Position numbers and translations under genes: made by a program. Shown piece after piece: positions 1 to 8,543 of a DNA stretch of 64,000 nucleotides. The stretch comes from Actinacidiphila acididurans (lineage in GTDB: Bacteria > Actinomycetota > Actinomycetes > Streptomycetales > Streptomycetaceae): NCBI RefSeq assembly GCF_016918855.1, contig NZ_JADKYB010000027.1:62001-126000 (forward strand). Direction: 5' to 3'. Each line of letters starts with the position of its first letter. The stretch's first letter is position 1. Below the pieces are notes generated by a model. The model saw only the letters and a list, made by a program, of their open reading frames with translations. It was not told the DNA's origin and did no database searches.

Positions 1-267
1 TTCGTCGAAGGCCTGCGCCAGGCCAACGGCATCATCGCCGGCACCACCGCCATGCCCTGGCGCCGCTTCCTCGCCTTCAACGCCCTGGGCGCCGCACTGT
101 GGGTGGGCCTGTGGGCCGGCCTCGGCTACGCCGCCGGCAACCACATCTCCACCATCTACACCCAGGTGAACCGCTACTCCCTGTACGTCCTGGTGGCCTT
201 GGCCGTGCTCGTGGTCGCGCTCGTCCTCCGTACGGTGCTGCGCCGCCGCCGGGCCGAGCACCCATAG
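1..267 (+). CDS. DedA family membrane protein, C-terminal part (cut by window start)
   Basis: The frame is open from the first base and ends at TAG 265-267, so only the last 88 residues are present. The visible part contains a GLRQANGIIAGTTAMPWRRF-type stretch followed by a hydrophobic helix, and it ends in a second helix and a basic tail (RRRRAEHP). The glycine/arginine-rich loop followed by MPWRRFL and a helix is the conserved C-terminal half of the DedA (SNARE-associated, VTT) family, polytopic inner-membrane proteins linked to lipid flipping and membrane-potential homeostasis. The first ATG in view, at 52, is internal to the family motif and is not the gene start. No terminator is obvious before the convergent gene at 305-817. 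Confidence 0.8.
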   Translation, partial: FVEGLRQANGIIAGTTAMPWRRFLAFNALGAALWVGLWAGLGYAAGNHISTIYTQVNRYSLYVLVALAVLVVALVLRTVLRRRRAEHP

Positions 268-304
268 CGGCGCCTGGGAGGGGGCAGCGGCCCGCGGCGG
301 CCGC

Positions 305-817
305 CTACTGCGCGTCCCGGTACCAGCGCCGGTGCGCCAAGGGCTCCACGCACAGCACGGCGGCGCCCGCGACCGCGCCGACCAGCAGGGCGCACCAGCC
401 GCCGCCATTGAGTACGGCACCGAGGCACGCGGCGCCGACGGCGAGCGGACGCAACAGGGTCAACGGCCCGAGGCCGACGACCACCGCGAAGGTGCCGGCG
501 CGGAACGGGAGGACGAAGTAGGCGGCGAGCGAGAGCAACACCACGGCGGCGAAGACGCAGAGCGGGAGCAGGTAGCCGAAGCCCCCGACGGCCAGGGCGT
601 GACGGGTCCGGGCCCGGTCGGACGCGGTCAGCAGCACAAGGACGGCGGCCAGCGCGGGGGCGGCCAGCAGGACGGCCCCGACGGCCAGCCCGCGCAGGGC
701 GGCTCGTACGGCGGCCCGTCGTTTGCGGATACGGGCGTCGCGGCCGGCGTACGCGCGGAAGCCGCTGAACGCCGAGTCGACCAAGCCGAGCAGGGCCAGC
801 GGCACGGCGGGCGTCAC
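305..817 (-). CDS. Small integral membrane protein of unknown function
   Basis: This 170-residue protein is dominated by hydrophobic stretches: residues about 45-65, 77-105, 107-125 and 130-150 look like four transmembrane helices. The N-terminal 35 residues are amphipathic and basic (RDARIRKRRAAVRAALRG). I do not recognise a named family. Its ATG overlaps the stop of the methyltransferase at 814-1863 by 4 bp (ATGA), so the two are translationally coupled and probably act together, perhaps in membrane or lipid modification; that is inference only. The gene converges with the DedA gene across a 37-bp gap. Confidence 0.65.
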   Translation of the reverse strand: MTPAVPLALLGLVDSAFSGFRAYAGRDARIRKRRAAVRAALRGLAVGAVLLAAPALAAVLVLLTASDRARTRHALAVGGFGYLLPLCVFAAVVLLSLAAYFVLPFRAGTFAVVVGLGPLTLLRPLAVGAACLGAVLNGGGWCALLVGAVAGAAVLCVEPLAHRRWYRDAQ

Positions 818-1863
818 CGGGTCGCCCCGGCCCCTGCTCCGGCGGCTCCCCCGGCCTCGACGCCGACCGCGGCCCCGGCCACAACCCCGGCCCCCGCGAA
901 GTGCTCCTCACCGACCATCCGGCGCGCGGCCCGACCGAGAGCCCGGCGAAAAGGCGCCTCCAACTGCGGGCGCACCCCGATGATCGGGCGCAAGGTGGTG
1001 CAGAACGGATTCGCCAGCCCGCCCGGCTCGTACAGCAGCGCCCGCATCCCCGGCACCGCCGCGGCTCGCAGCAGCGTCTCGTCGCTGTGCGCGCGCAGCG
1101 CGGAGACGACACCGTCGTGCCGGCCGAGCCGGTGTCGCATCCGCGCCCGGTGAAAGATCCAGGCGCCGATCGGCGCGAGACGGGTCGCGGCGATGTCGAA
1201 GTGGCAGAACGCCTGCGCCGGTGAAGCGGCCTGGGCCCGGAAGAACTCGCCCAGCGCCGGACCGCGGAAGTGGTGCAGCAGGCCCGTGGAGACGTACACG
1301 GTCGCCGCCTCGGCCGGCCCAAAGGCGTTCCCGTGCACGAACCGGCACGTGAGCCCTTCGGCCCGGGCCAGCCGGTCCGCCTCCCCGACGAGCGCGGCGT
1401 CCAGGTCGACCCCCACCAACTCCACGTCCGGACCCAGCGCGTTGGTGGCCGCCAGCCACCGCACCACATAGCCCAGCCCGCACCCGACGTCGACCAGCCG
1501 GTACGGCCCGCCCTGTCCGTTCTGCCCACCGACCTCCCGGATCGCGTCGAACAGCGGCCCGACCGGATCGACCAGGCGCTCGCCGATCCGCAACTCCTCG
1601 CTCAGCCGCTGCAACTCGGTGTGCACGCCGATGAGCAGCCGGTCCACGGCCCCCGGGTCGAGCACCCCGTCCCGGTCCACGGGCAGCCTCCGGACGATCC
1701 GGACCGCCCGCTCGTCCCCGCTCTCCCGCAGCCGCCGCACCACCTCGTCCCGCCGCACCGGAAGCCGTGCCCCGCTGCCCGCGTCCACCGCGGTGATCAG
1801 GTCCGAAATCTCCAGCCGCCCCACGCCCAGCACCTTACGGTCCGGCGGGCGGCCTGCCGCCAC
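814..1863 (-). CDS. Class I SAM-dependent methyltransferase
   Basis: The 349-residue product has a Rossmann-fold methyltransferase core. Motif I is VDVGCGLGYV at about residues 124-133, an acidic end of strand beta2 follows (VELVGVDLD), and the post-motif segment VYVSTGLLHHF resembles motif IV of small-molecule methyltransferases. The N-terminal 110 residues are a helical cap with many Arg/Glu pairs. The C-terminal tail is Ala/Gly-rich and may be disordered. It is the first gene of a two-gene unit with the membrane protein at 305-817 (4-bp overlap). The GTG start at 1863 has no strong Shine-Dalgarno, so the true start could be slightly further in. The substrate cannot be told from sequence. 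Confidence 0.75.
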   Translation of the reverse strand: MAAGRPPDRKVLGVGRLEISDLITAVDAGSGARLPVRRDEVVRRLRESGDERAVRIVRRLPVDRDGVLDPGAVDRLLIGVHTELQRLSEELRIGERLVDPVGPLFDAIREVGGQNGQGGPYRLVDVGCGLGYVVRWLAATNALGPDVELVGVDLDAALVGEADRLARAEGLTCRFVHGNAFGPAEAATVYVSTGLLHHFRGPALGEFFRAQAASPAQAFCHFDIAATRLAPIGAWIFHRARMRHRLGRHDGVVSALRAHSDETLLRAAAVPGMRALLYEPGGLANPFCTTLRPIIGVRPQLEAPFRRALGRAARRMVGEEHFAGAGVVAGAAVGVEAGGAAGAGAGATR

Positions 1864-1875
1864 GCCGCAGGAGGG

Positions 1876-2145
1876 TCAGTCCCCGGGCCGGCGACGCAGC
1901 AGGCGGGCCAGGTTGACTCCGTAGCCGATCCCGAAGGCGTGGGGGGTGAACAGGGCGTCGTTGCCGGGGTCCCAGAACTCCGCGCGCACCCGGGCCCAGG
2001 TCGGCCGGCGGAAGTCGTACGGAAGGCCCAGGACGCGCCCCTGGCCGTCCCGCCGGCCGGCCGGCTTGCGGTATTCCTTGGCCACCGCACCGGCGACCGC
2101 TCCGACGGCGGCGCCGATCAGAAGCAGCTTCGCGACTCTCCCCAT
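1876..2145 (-). CDS. DUF5808 domain protein
   Basis: The 89-residue protein has a short N-terminal hydrophobic helix (residues 6-22, LLLIGAAVGAVAGAVA) and then a conserved block: GRVLGLPYDFRRPTWARVRAEFWDP, followed by LFTPHAFGIGYGVN. This GxPYDFR...WDP...LFTPHxFGxGxxxN pattern is typical of the DUF5808 domain of actinobacterial membrane or secreted proteins of unknown function. The ATG at 2145 follows GTGAGGGC. It lies 12 bp upstream of the methyltransferase gene and may be cotranscribed with it. Confidence 0.7.
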   Translation of the reverse strand: MGRVAKLLLIGAAVGAVAGAVAKEYRKPAGRRDGQGRVLGLPYDFRRPTWARVRAEFWDPGNDALFTPHAFGIGYGVNLARLLRRRPGD

Positions 2146-2591
2146 GCCCTCACGCTACCTCGCCCAGGTGACCGGTATCGGCTGATCACCCGTCAGGAAA
2201 GGGCGCGGGACGGCTGTCGGCGCACAAACCCGGGCAAGGCTCTTGACAACGTTGTCCGCGCGGGGACACGCTGACGGCGTTTTTTCCAGCCGGGTGCGCC
2301 TCTCCGCGAGCCCGTCACCACCTCGTGGAGTCGCCCCATGGCCATAGCACGGTCTCCCCGTTCACGGCAACGACCGCTGCGGTTCCCACTGTCCCCCGAC
2401 ACCGGACCGCGTTAGCTCACGCCGGCGCGAGTCGCCCGTACCCCGGGCCGGCTCGCGCCCGCGGTGCGTCCGGGACCGGAAGCCCGTACGGGATACGGGC
2501 TCCGCTGCTGGACGGACGGCCTCGACCGGGTTCCCCCCTCGCACCGTTCGACCCCTGTGTTCGACCCTCTACCGAGTCGAAAGGCTCTGTT
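2146..2591. other. Intergenic promoter region before the GH92 gene
   Basis: This 446-bp region lies between the divergent DUF5808 and GH92 genes. It contains the TTGACA/palindrome element at 2243-2256. I see no convincing small gene in it. The reading frame in front of the GH92 start is open from 2325, but it lacks a ribosome-binding site and encodes Pro/Arg-rich sequence. Confidence 0.5.
2243..2256 (+). promoter_or_regulatory. Perfect 12-bp palindrome GACAACGTTGTC overlapping a TTGACA -35 box
   Basis: GACAACGTTGTC at 2245-2256 is its own reverse complement, and TTGACA at 2243-2248 is a consensus -35 hexamer that shares six bases with it. No strong -10 is visible at the right distance (GACACG near 2265 is weak). 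A central-CG palindrome over a promoter is typical of LacI-family repressors of sugar-catabolic genes in actinomycetes, so a repressor bound here would block GH92 transcription. The repressor is not obvious in this window. Confidence 0.6.
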
Positions 2592-5500
2592 GTGTCAAAT
2601 CATCCTCATGCCCGCTTTTCGCCGCTTTGGCGTTGGGCGAGCGCGGCCGCGGCACTGTTGTTGCCGGTATGGGCGCTCGCGGCCTCCCCTCCGGCCGGCG
2701 CGGCGACGCCGCAGGGCAACTTCAGCTCCTCCTTCGAGTCGTCCGACGCGCAGCCCGCGACGAACACGGTCGAAATCGGCCCCGACGGCAAGCCGCTGCA
2801 GACGAACCTGAGCGGTTCGAGCCCCACGGGCCTGCCCGGCAGCCTGCTCGGCACGGTCGACACGGTGACCGCGAGCGCGGAGAACCCCCCGTCCGAAGTC
2901 GCCGTGAACCTCAAGGACGGCAACCCGTCGACCAAATGGCTCGCGTTCAACCCGACCGGCTGGGTGACGTATCACCTGACCAAGCCGGCCGCGGTGGTGC
3001 GCTACTCGCTGACCTCCGCGAACGACTCGCCGGGCCGCGACCCCAAGGACTTCGTCATCCAGGGGTCCAACGACGGCAGCGGCTGGACGGACCTGGACAA
3101 GCGGACCGGGGAGAGCTTCACCGGCCGGCTGACCACCAACACGTACAGCTTCACCAACACGACGGCCTACGCGTACTACCGGCTGAACGTCACGGCGAAC
3201 TCCGGTGACTCGCTGATCCAGCTCGCCGACTGGGACATCAGCGACGGCTCGAACACGCAGCCGCCGGCCACCCCGATGGTCACCAAGGTCGGCTCCGGTC
3301 CGGTCAGCGGCTACAACATGAAGTCGTCGGCCGGATTCACCGGCGTGGCCTCGCTGCGGTACTCCGGCGGCGCCGAGGCCAAGGGCGAGTCGTCGGCGGT
3401 CAACAAGCTGTTCGACGTCAACATCCCGGTCGGCCCGAAGACCCGGCTCTCCTACCGGATCTTCCCCGAGTACACCGGCCAGGACGCCCAGTACCCGTCC
3501 ACGTACGCCGCGGTCGACCTGCACTTCACGGACGGCACCTACCTGAGCGCGCTGTCCCCCCTCGACCAGCACGGCTACGCGCTCACGGCGGCCGGCCAGG
3601 GCGCCTCGAAGGTGCTGTACGCCGACCAGTGGAACGCGGTGCAGTCGGACATCGGGAAGGTCGCCGACGGCAAGACGATCGACCGCATCCTGCTGTCCTA
3701 CGACGACCCGCAGGCGACCGCCTCGACCCGCTTCCAGGGCTGGCTCGACGACGTCACCGTGACGGCGGCGCCGGCGGCCATCGACGGTTCCAGCCTCACC
3801 AACTACGTCGACACCCGCCGCGGCACCAACGCGTCGGGCTCGTTCTCGCGCGGCAACAACCTGCCGATCTCGGCGCTGCCGAACGGCTTCAACTTCTTCA
3901 CGCCGGTCACGGACGCCACGTCCAACTCGTGGGAGTACACGTACCAGCAGAACAACAACGCGCAGAACCTGCCGACGCTGCAGGGCCTGGCGATCTCGCA
4001 CGAGCCCAGCCCCTGGATGGGTGACCGCGACCAGATGTCGGTCATGCCGGTGCCGGCCGGCGGATCGCTGACCGGGCAGCCCAGCTCCCGGGCGCAGGCC
4101 TTCAGCCACACGAACGAGATCGCCCGCCCGGACTACTACCGGGTCGCGATGCAGAACGGCATGGTCGCCCAGATGTCGCCCACCGACCACGGCGGCATCA
4201 TGCAGTTCACCTTCCCGTCCGGGCAGGCCACCGGAAGCCTGGTCTTCTACAACGGCACGTATCTCATCGGCACGGACGGCACGTTCACCGGCTGGGTCGA
4301 CAACGGAAGCGGCCTGTCCGCCGGGCGCAGCCGGATGTTCGTGTCCGGCACCTTCGACCGTGCGCCGACCGCCACCTCCGCCACGTCCGCGACCTTCGAC
4401 ACCTCCGCGAACCAGCAGGTGACGCTGCGCATCGCGACGTCGTTCATCTCGACCGACCAGGCGCGCAAGAACCTCGACCTGGAGGTCACCGGGCACAGCT
4501 TCGACGAGATCCACGCCGCGGCCACCGCGGCCTGGAACGACCGGCTCGGCCGGATCTCGGTCGCGGGTGCCTCCGAGACGCAGATGGTGACGCTGTACTC
4601 GAACCTGTACCGGCTGAACCTCTACCCGGACTCGCAGTCGGAGAACACCGGCACCGCGGCCGCGCCGCACTGGCAGTACGCGAGCCCGGTGTCGGCGGCG
4701 ACCGGCACGTCGACCGCCACGACGACCGGCGCGAAGGTCGTCGACGGCCAGATCTACGTGAACAACGGGTTCTGGGACACCTACCGCACCGTGTGGCCCG
4801 CCTACTCGCTGCTGTACCCGGACATCGCGGCCAAGATCGCCGACGGTTTCGTCCAGCAGTACCGTGACGGCGGCTGGATCGCCCGCTGGTCCTCGCCGGG
4901 CTACGCCGACCTGATGACCGGCACCAGCGCGGACAACGCGGTGGCCGAGGCGTACCTCAACGGCGTCAAGCTGCCCGACCCGCTGTCCGCCTACAACGCC
5001 GCCGTCAAGGACGCGACGGTCGCCTCCGGGCGCAGCGAGGTCGGCCGCAAGGGCATCGAGTCCTCGCTGTTCCTCGGCTACACCCCGACCAGCACCGGAG
5101 AATCCGTGTCCTGGGCGCTGGAAGGCTTCATCAGCGACTACGGCATCGGCAACATGGGCGCGGCCCTGGCCAAGGACCCGAGCACCCCGAAGTCGGAGCG
5201 CCAGCGGATCAAGGAGGAGTCGACCTACTTCCTCCAGCGGGCCCGCGACTACGTCAACCTCTTCGACACCAAGACGAACTTCTTCCAGGGCCGCAACGCC
5301 AACGGCACCTTCCTGAACGGCAACCCGCTGGACTGGGGCGGCGTCTACACCGAGACCGACGGGTGGAACTTCGCCTTCACCGCCGAGCAGGACCCCAACG
5401 GCCTGGCCAACCTCTACGGCGGCCAGAAGGGGCTGGAGCAGAAGCTCGACCAGTTCTTCGCCACCCCGGAGAACGCCGACCACCCGGGCGGCTACGGCGG

Positions 5501-7991
5501 CACCATCCACGAGATGCTCGAGGCGCGCGCGGTGCGCATGGGCCAGCTCGGCATGAGCAACCAGCCCTCGCACCACATCCCGTACATGTACGACGACACG
5601 GGCGCCCCGTACAAGACGCAGGCCATCGTGCGCGAGATCATGCAGCGGCTGTACGTCGGTGACGAGATCGGCCAGGGCTACCCGGGCGACGAGGACAACG
5701 GCGAGATGTCGTCGTGGTACATCCTCAGCTCCCTGGGCATCTACCCGATGCAGTCCGGCTCGTCCAACTGGGCCATCGGGTCCCCGCAGTTCACGCAGAT
5801 GACCGTCCACCGGAGCACCGGCGACATCGTCGTCAACGCCCCGGACAACAGCACCAAGAACGTCTACGTGCAGGGCGTGACGGTCAACGGCAAGGCACAG
5901 CGCACGGTGTCGATCGACTCCTCCGTCCTCGAGCACGGCGGCACGATCGACTTCGCGATGGGCCCGAACCCGTCGTCGTGGGGCACCGGCAGCAATGACG
6001 CGCCGCCGTCCCTGACCAAGGGCAACCAGATCCCCAAGCCGCTTCAGGACACCACGGGCCCGGGCCTGGGCACCGCGACCGCCGACAACGGTGTGGACGC
6101 GTCGAAGCTGTTCGACGACACGTCGACCACGCAGATGACGTTCGCCACCGGCACCCCGCAGGTCACCTGGGCGTACCGCACGGGCCAGCAGACGCCGACG
6201 TACTACACCCTGACCTCCGGGGCGAGCGCCGGCGACCCGCAGGACTGGAAGCTCCAGGGCTCCAACGACGGAATCACCTGGACCACGGTGGACTCCCGCA
6301 GCGGCGAGGTGTTCCCGTGGCGCAACCAGACCCGGCCGTTCCAGATCAGCGATCCCGGTCAGTTCTCGCAGTTCCGCCTGGTGGTGACCAAGACCGCCGG
6401 GGCGGCGCGGACGAACCTCGCCGAGATCGAGCTGCTCGCGGGCGGCGACGTCCAGCTCGGCGGCGGCACCGTGGCCGTCAGCGCTTCACCGAGCGCGGTG
6501 CACGCCACCTCCGGCGTCGCCGTGTCGGCGCCGCTGGCGACCGTCACCGGCGGCACCGCGAGCAGCTACCAGGCCACGATCAACTGGGGTGACGGCACCG
6601 CCGCCACCCCGGGCACCCTGGCCCTGAGCTCGCGCGGCGTGTACGGCATCACCGGCGGCCACACCTACGCCAAGCCCGGTTACTACCAGGCCGGCGTCCA
6701 GGTGACCGACGGCACCAGCCAGAGCTCCGCGACGGTCGACGTCGACGTGTCCTACGCGCCGGCCGGCGGCCTCGCCTCGGCGTTCGACAGCACCTGCCTC
6801 GGCGACGACGGCACGTTCGCGGCCGACTGCGACACCGTGGGCTACGGGTACTCCCGCACCGCCCTGGCGGCCGCCGGTGTGACGCCGGGCCAGCAGCACG
6901 ACGTCCCCGGTACGGCGCTGCACTTCACGATGCCGGCCACCGAGGCGGGAGCGCCGGACAACGCCACCGGCAACGGCAAGACGATCAACCTGAACCTGCC
7001 GGCCGACGCGAAGAGCATCTCCTTCATCGGCGCCGGCACGGAGGGCAACCAGAGCACCACCGCGACGGGTACGTTCAGCGACGGCAGCACCGCGAACATC
7101 CCGATCCAGATGAGCGACTGGACGCTGGGCGGCAACGCCAACGGCACGCCCGCCTTCGGGAACATCATCGTGGCCAAGTCCGCGTACCGCCTCCAGGGCA
7201 CCAGCAAGGACGGTGCCCAGCCGTTCCTGCTCGCCACCGCCCCCTACCAGATCCCGCAGGGCAAGACGCTCGTCTCGGTCACCCTGCCGACGCAGACCGG
7301 CGACCCCAGCACGGTCGGCCGGATCCACGTGTTCGCCATTGCGGACGACGGCACCGCCGCCGCTCCGCTGGTGACCACCGCCGCGCAGGACCAGTCGGCG
7401 ACCGCCGGCCACGCCCTGTCGGCGGACCTCGGTACGGTGTCCGGTGGCGTCACCGACGCGTCCGGCTACCACGCCCGGGTCCAGTGGGGTGACGGCTCGG
7501 TTCCCGAGGACGTCACGGTGGGCTCCTCCGGCGCGATGAGCGGACAGCACACCTACCAGCAGGCGGGCACGTACACCGTGCACGTCACCGCGTGGGACAC
7601 GCTGTCCAGCAGCACCCGCACCTTCACCGTGACCGTCGCCGGAGCCGGTTCGCAGCCGGCCCTGACGGCCTCGGCGTCCACCGCCGCGGGCAGTTCGATC
7701 ACCGTCAGCGGCCACGGCTTCGCCGCGGGCGAGCAGGTGACCGTCGCTCTCGGCTCCGGCTCCGGTTCCGACGTCACGACCGTCACGGCCACGGCGGACG
7801 GAACGGTCCGCACCTCGGTGGCGGTGCCGAAGGGCACCCAGCCGGGTCGTTACGCCGTCACCGCCACGGGTACGTCCTCCCGGACGCCCGCGACGGCGAC
7901 CTTCAAGGTGGCCGACGGGACGGCGACGCCGTCCCCCAAGCCGCCGGTGATCCCCTCGGCCACTCCGGCCCCGGACGGATCGGCCGCGTAA
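2592..7991 (+). CDS. Secreted GH92 family glycosidase (alpha-1,2-mannosidase type), multidomain
   Basis: I chose GTG 2592 because AAGG at 2581-2584 lies 7 bp before it and a good signal peptide follows (residues 1-38, ending PPAGAA). The 1799-residue protein then shows a galactose-binding/F5-8C-type domain (about 90-218) and a GH92 catalytic region (about 405-1131) with the family landmarks YVDTRRGTN, SHHIPYMYDD and GYPGDEDNGEMSSWY. The last holds the likely acid/base Glu. A second F5-8C domain (about 1140-1285), a PKD domain (about 1295-1390), a beta domain I cannot name (1393-1590), a second PKD (1592-1683) and an Ig-like C-terminus follow. GH92 enzymes release mannose from N-glycans or mannan. 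No cell-wall anchor is seen, so it is probably secreted. Expression is probably controlled by the palindrome at 2245. Confidence 0.92.
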   Translation: MSNHPHARFSPLWRWASAAAALLLPVWALAASPPAGAATPQGNFSSSFESSDAQPATNTVEIGPDGKPLQTNLSGSSPTGLPGSLLGTVDTVTASAENPPSEVAVNLKDGNPSTKWLAFNPTGWVTYHLTKPAAVVRYSLTSANDSPGRDPKDFVIQGSNDGSGWTDLDKRTGESFTGRLTTNTYSFTNTTAYAYYRLNVTANSGDSLIQLADWDISDGSNTQPPATPMVTKVGSGPVSGYNMKSSAGFTGVASLRYSGGAEAKGESSAVNKLFDVNIPVGPKTRLSYRIFPEYTGQDAQYPSTYAAVDLHFTDGTYLSALSPLDQHGYALTAAGQGASKVLYADQWNAVQSDIGKVADGKTIDRILLSYDDPQATASTRFQGWLDDVTVTAAPAAIDGSSLTNYVDTRRGTNASGSFSRGNNLPISALPNGFNFFTPVTDATSNSWEYTYQQNNNAQNLPTLQGLAISHEPSPWMGDRDQMSVMPVPAGGSLTGQPSSRAQAFSHTNEIARPDYYRVAMQNGMVAQMSPTDHGGIMQFTFPSGQATGSLVFYNGTYLIGTDGTFTGWVDNGSGLSAGRSRMFVSGTFDRAPTATSATSATFDTSANQQVTLRIATSFISTDQARKNLDLEVTGHSFDEIHAAATAAWNDRLGRISVAGASETQMVTLYSNLYRLNLYPDSQSENTGTAAAPHWQYASPVSAATGTSTATTTGAKVVDGQIYVNNGFWDTYRTVWPAYSLLYPDIAAKIADGFVQQYRDGGWIARWSSPGYADLMTGTSADNAVAEAYLNGVKLPDPLSAYNAAVKDATVASGRSEVGRKGIESSLFLGYTPTSTGESVSWALEGFISDYGIGNMGAALAKDPSTPKSERQRIKEESTYFLQRARDYVNLFDTKTNFFQGRNANGTFLNGNPLDWGGVYTETDGWNFAFTAEQDPNGLANLYGGQKGLEQKLDQFFATPENADHPGGYGGTIHEMLEARAVRMGQLGMSNQPSHHIPYMYDDTGAPYKTQAIVREIMQRLYVGDEIGQGYPGDEDNGEMSSWYILSSLGIYPMQSGSSNWAIGSPQFTQMTVHRSTGDIVVNAPDNSTKNVYVQGVTVNGKAQRTVSIDSSVLEHGGTIDFAMGPNPSSWGTGSNDAPPSLTKGNQIPKPLQDTTGPGLGTATADNGVDASKLFDDTSTTQMTFATGTPQVTWAYRTGQQTPTYYTLTSGASAGDPQDWKLQGSNDGITWTTVDSRSGEVFPWRNQTRPFQISDPGQFSQFRLVVTKTAGAARTNLAEIELLAGGDVQLGGGTVAVSASPSAVHATSGVAVSAPLATVTGGTASSYQATINWGDGTAATPGTLALSSRGVYGITGGHTYAKPGYYQAGVQVTDGTSQSSATVDVDVSYAPAGGLASAFDSTCLGDDGTFAADCDTVGYGYSRTALAAAGVTPGQQHDVPGTALHFTMPATEAGAPDNATGNGKTINLNLPADAKSISFIGAGTEGNQSTTATGTFSDGSTANIPIQMSDWTLGGNANGTPAFGNIIVAKSAYRLQGTSKDGAQPFLLATAPYQIPQGKTLVSVTLPTQTGDPSTVGRIHVFAIADDGTAAAPLVTTAAQDQSATAGHALSADLGTVSGGVTDASGYHARVQWGDGSVPEDVTVGSSGAMSGQHTYQQAGTYTVHVTAWDTLSSSTRTFTVTVAGAGSQPALTASASTAAGSSITVSGHGFAAGEQVTVALGSGSGSDVTTVTATADGTVRTSVAVPKGTQPGRYAVTATGTSSRTPATATFKVADGTATPSPKPPVIPSATPAPDGSAA

Positions 7992-8041
7992 CGGTTGCAG
8001 CCGCGCACTGAACCGGTGGTTCACGGTTCGGTGGTCAACGC

Positions 8042-8085
8042 CGCCGGTGGGCGGGGGTCTCGATCGAGGCCCCCGCCCACCGGCG
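8042..8085 (+). terminator. Very strong hairpin terminator after the GH92 gene
   Basis: The left arm at 8042-8057 (CGCCGGTGGGCGGGGG) pairs perfectly with the right arm at 8070-8085. The intervening bases themselves contain the palindrome CTCGATCGAG, so almost the whole 44 bp folds. TTTCG follows. It lies 50 bp after the GH92 stop. Confidence 0.85.
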
Positions 8086-8543
8086 TTTCGCGTCCCGCCG
8101 GTTCGCGTCCCGCCCGTTCCGGTTCGCCGCTTCCGGTTGCCGCCGCGGTGCGGTCGCGACTGCGCTCAATGGCCCATGCCCGTCTCGACGCGGCCGTGGG
8201 CCTCTTCTCGTCCTGACGGGTACGGCACGGTCACCGGCTGGTGCGGTACGGGGTACTCCTCGCGGCGTCTTCGTCCGGTTTCCGGGGGCGCGTGTGCTTT
8301 CTGCGGCGGCCGAAGCGTTGGTACGGGCGGCCCGTGCGGCGGGAGTGGCGGGGGCTGTCGCCCGTGCCGTGATGCGGCCCGAGTGCCGTACGGACGGGCG
8401 CTTGTGGGGCCGCGACACACGCCCGTAATGTCCGCTCCCGCAGTGCCTCAGCCGGCCGATACCGTGCGTCGCCGCCCTGTGCGTGCGCGTCCCGCCCGGT
8501 TCGTCCCGCTCGGCTCAGGGTGTTCTCGTGGGGGGATCGGACC
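8086..8543. other. Non-coding gap before the repeat protein
   Basis: The frames open here encode only Arg/Pro-rich sequence with no conserved features. No clear promoter hexamers or palindromes stand out. It probably holds the promoter of the 8544 gene. Confidence 0.35.

Noticed and set aside
2595..5936. A 1113-residue open frame on the minus strand opposite the GH92 gene
   Set aside because: The composition is Arg/Val/Gly/His-rich, there are no family motifs, and it lies wholly within a well-supported gene.
8035..8418. A 127-residue minus-strand frame in the gap before the repeat protein
   Set aside because: It is Arg/Pro/Ala-rich low complexity and overlaps the strong terminator at 8042-8085, with no ribosome site of note.
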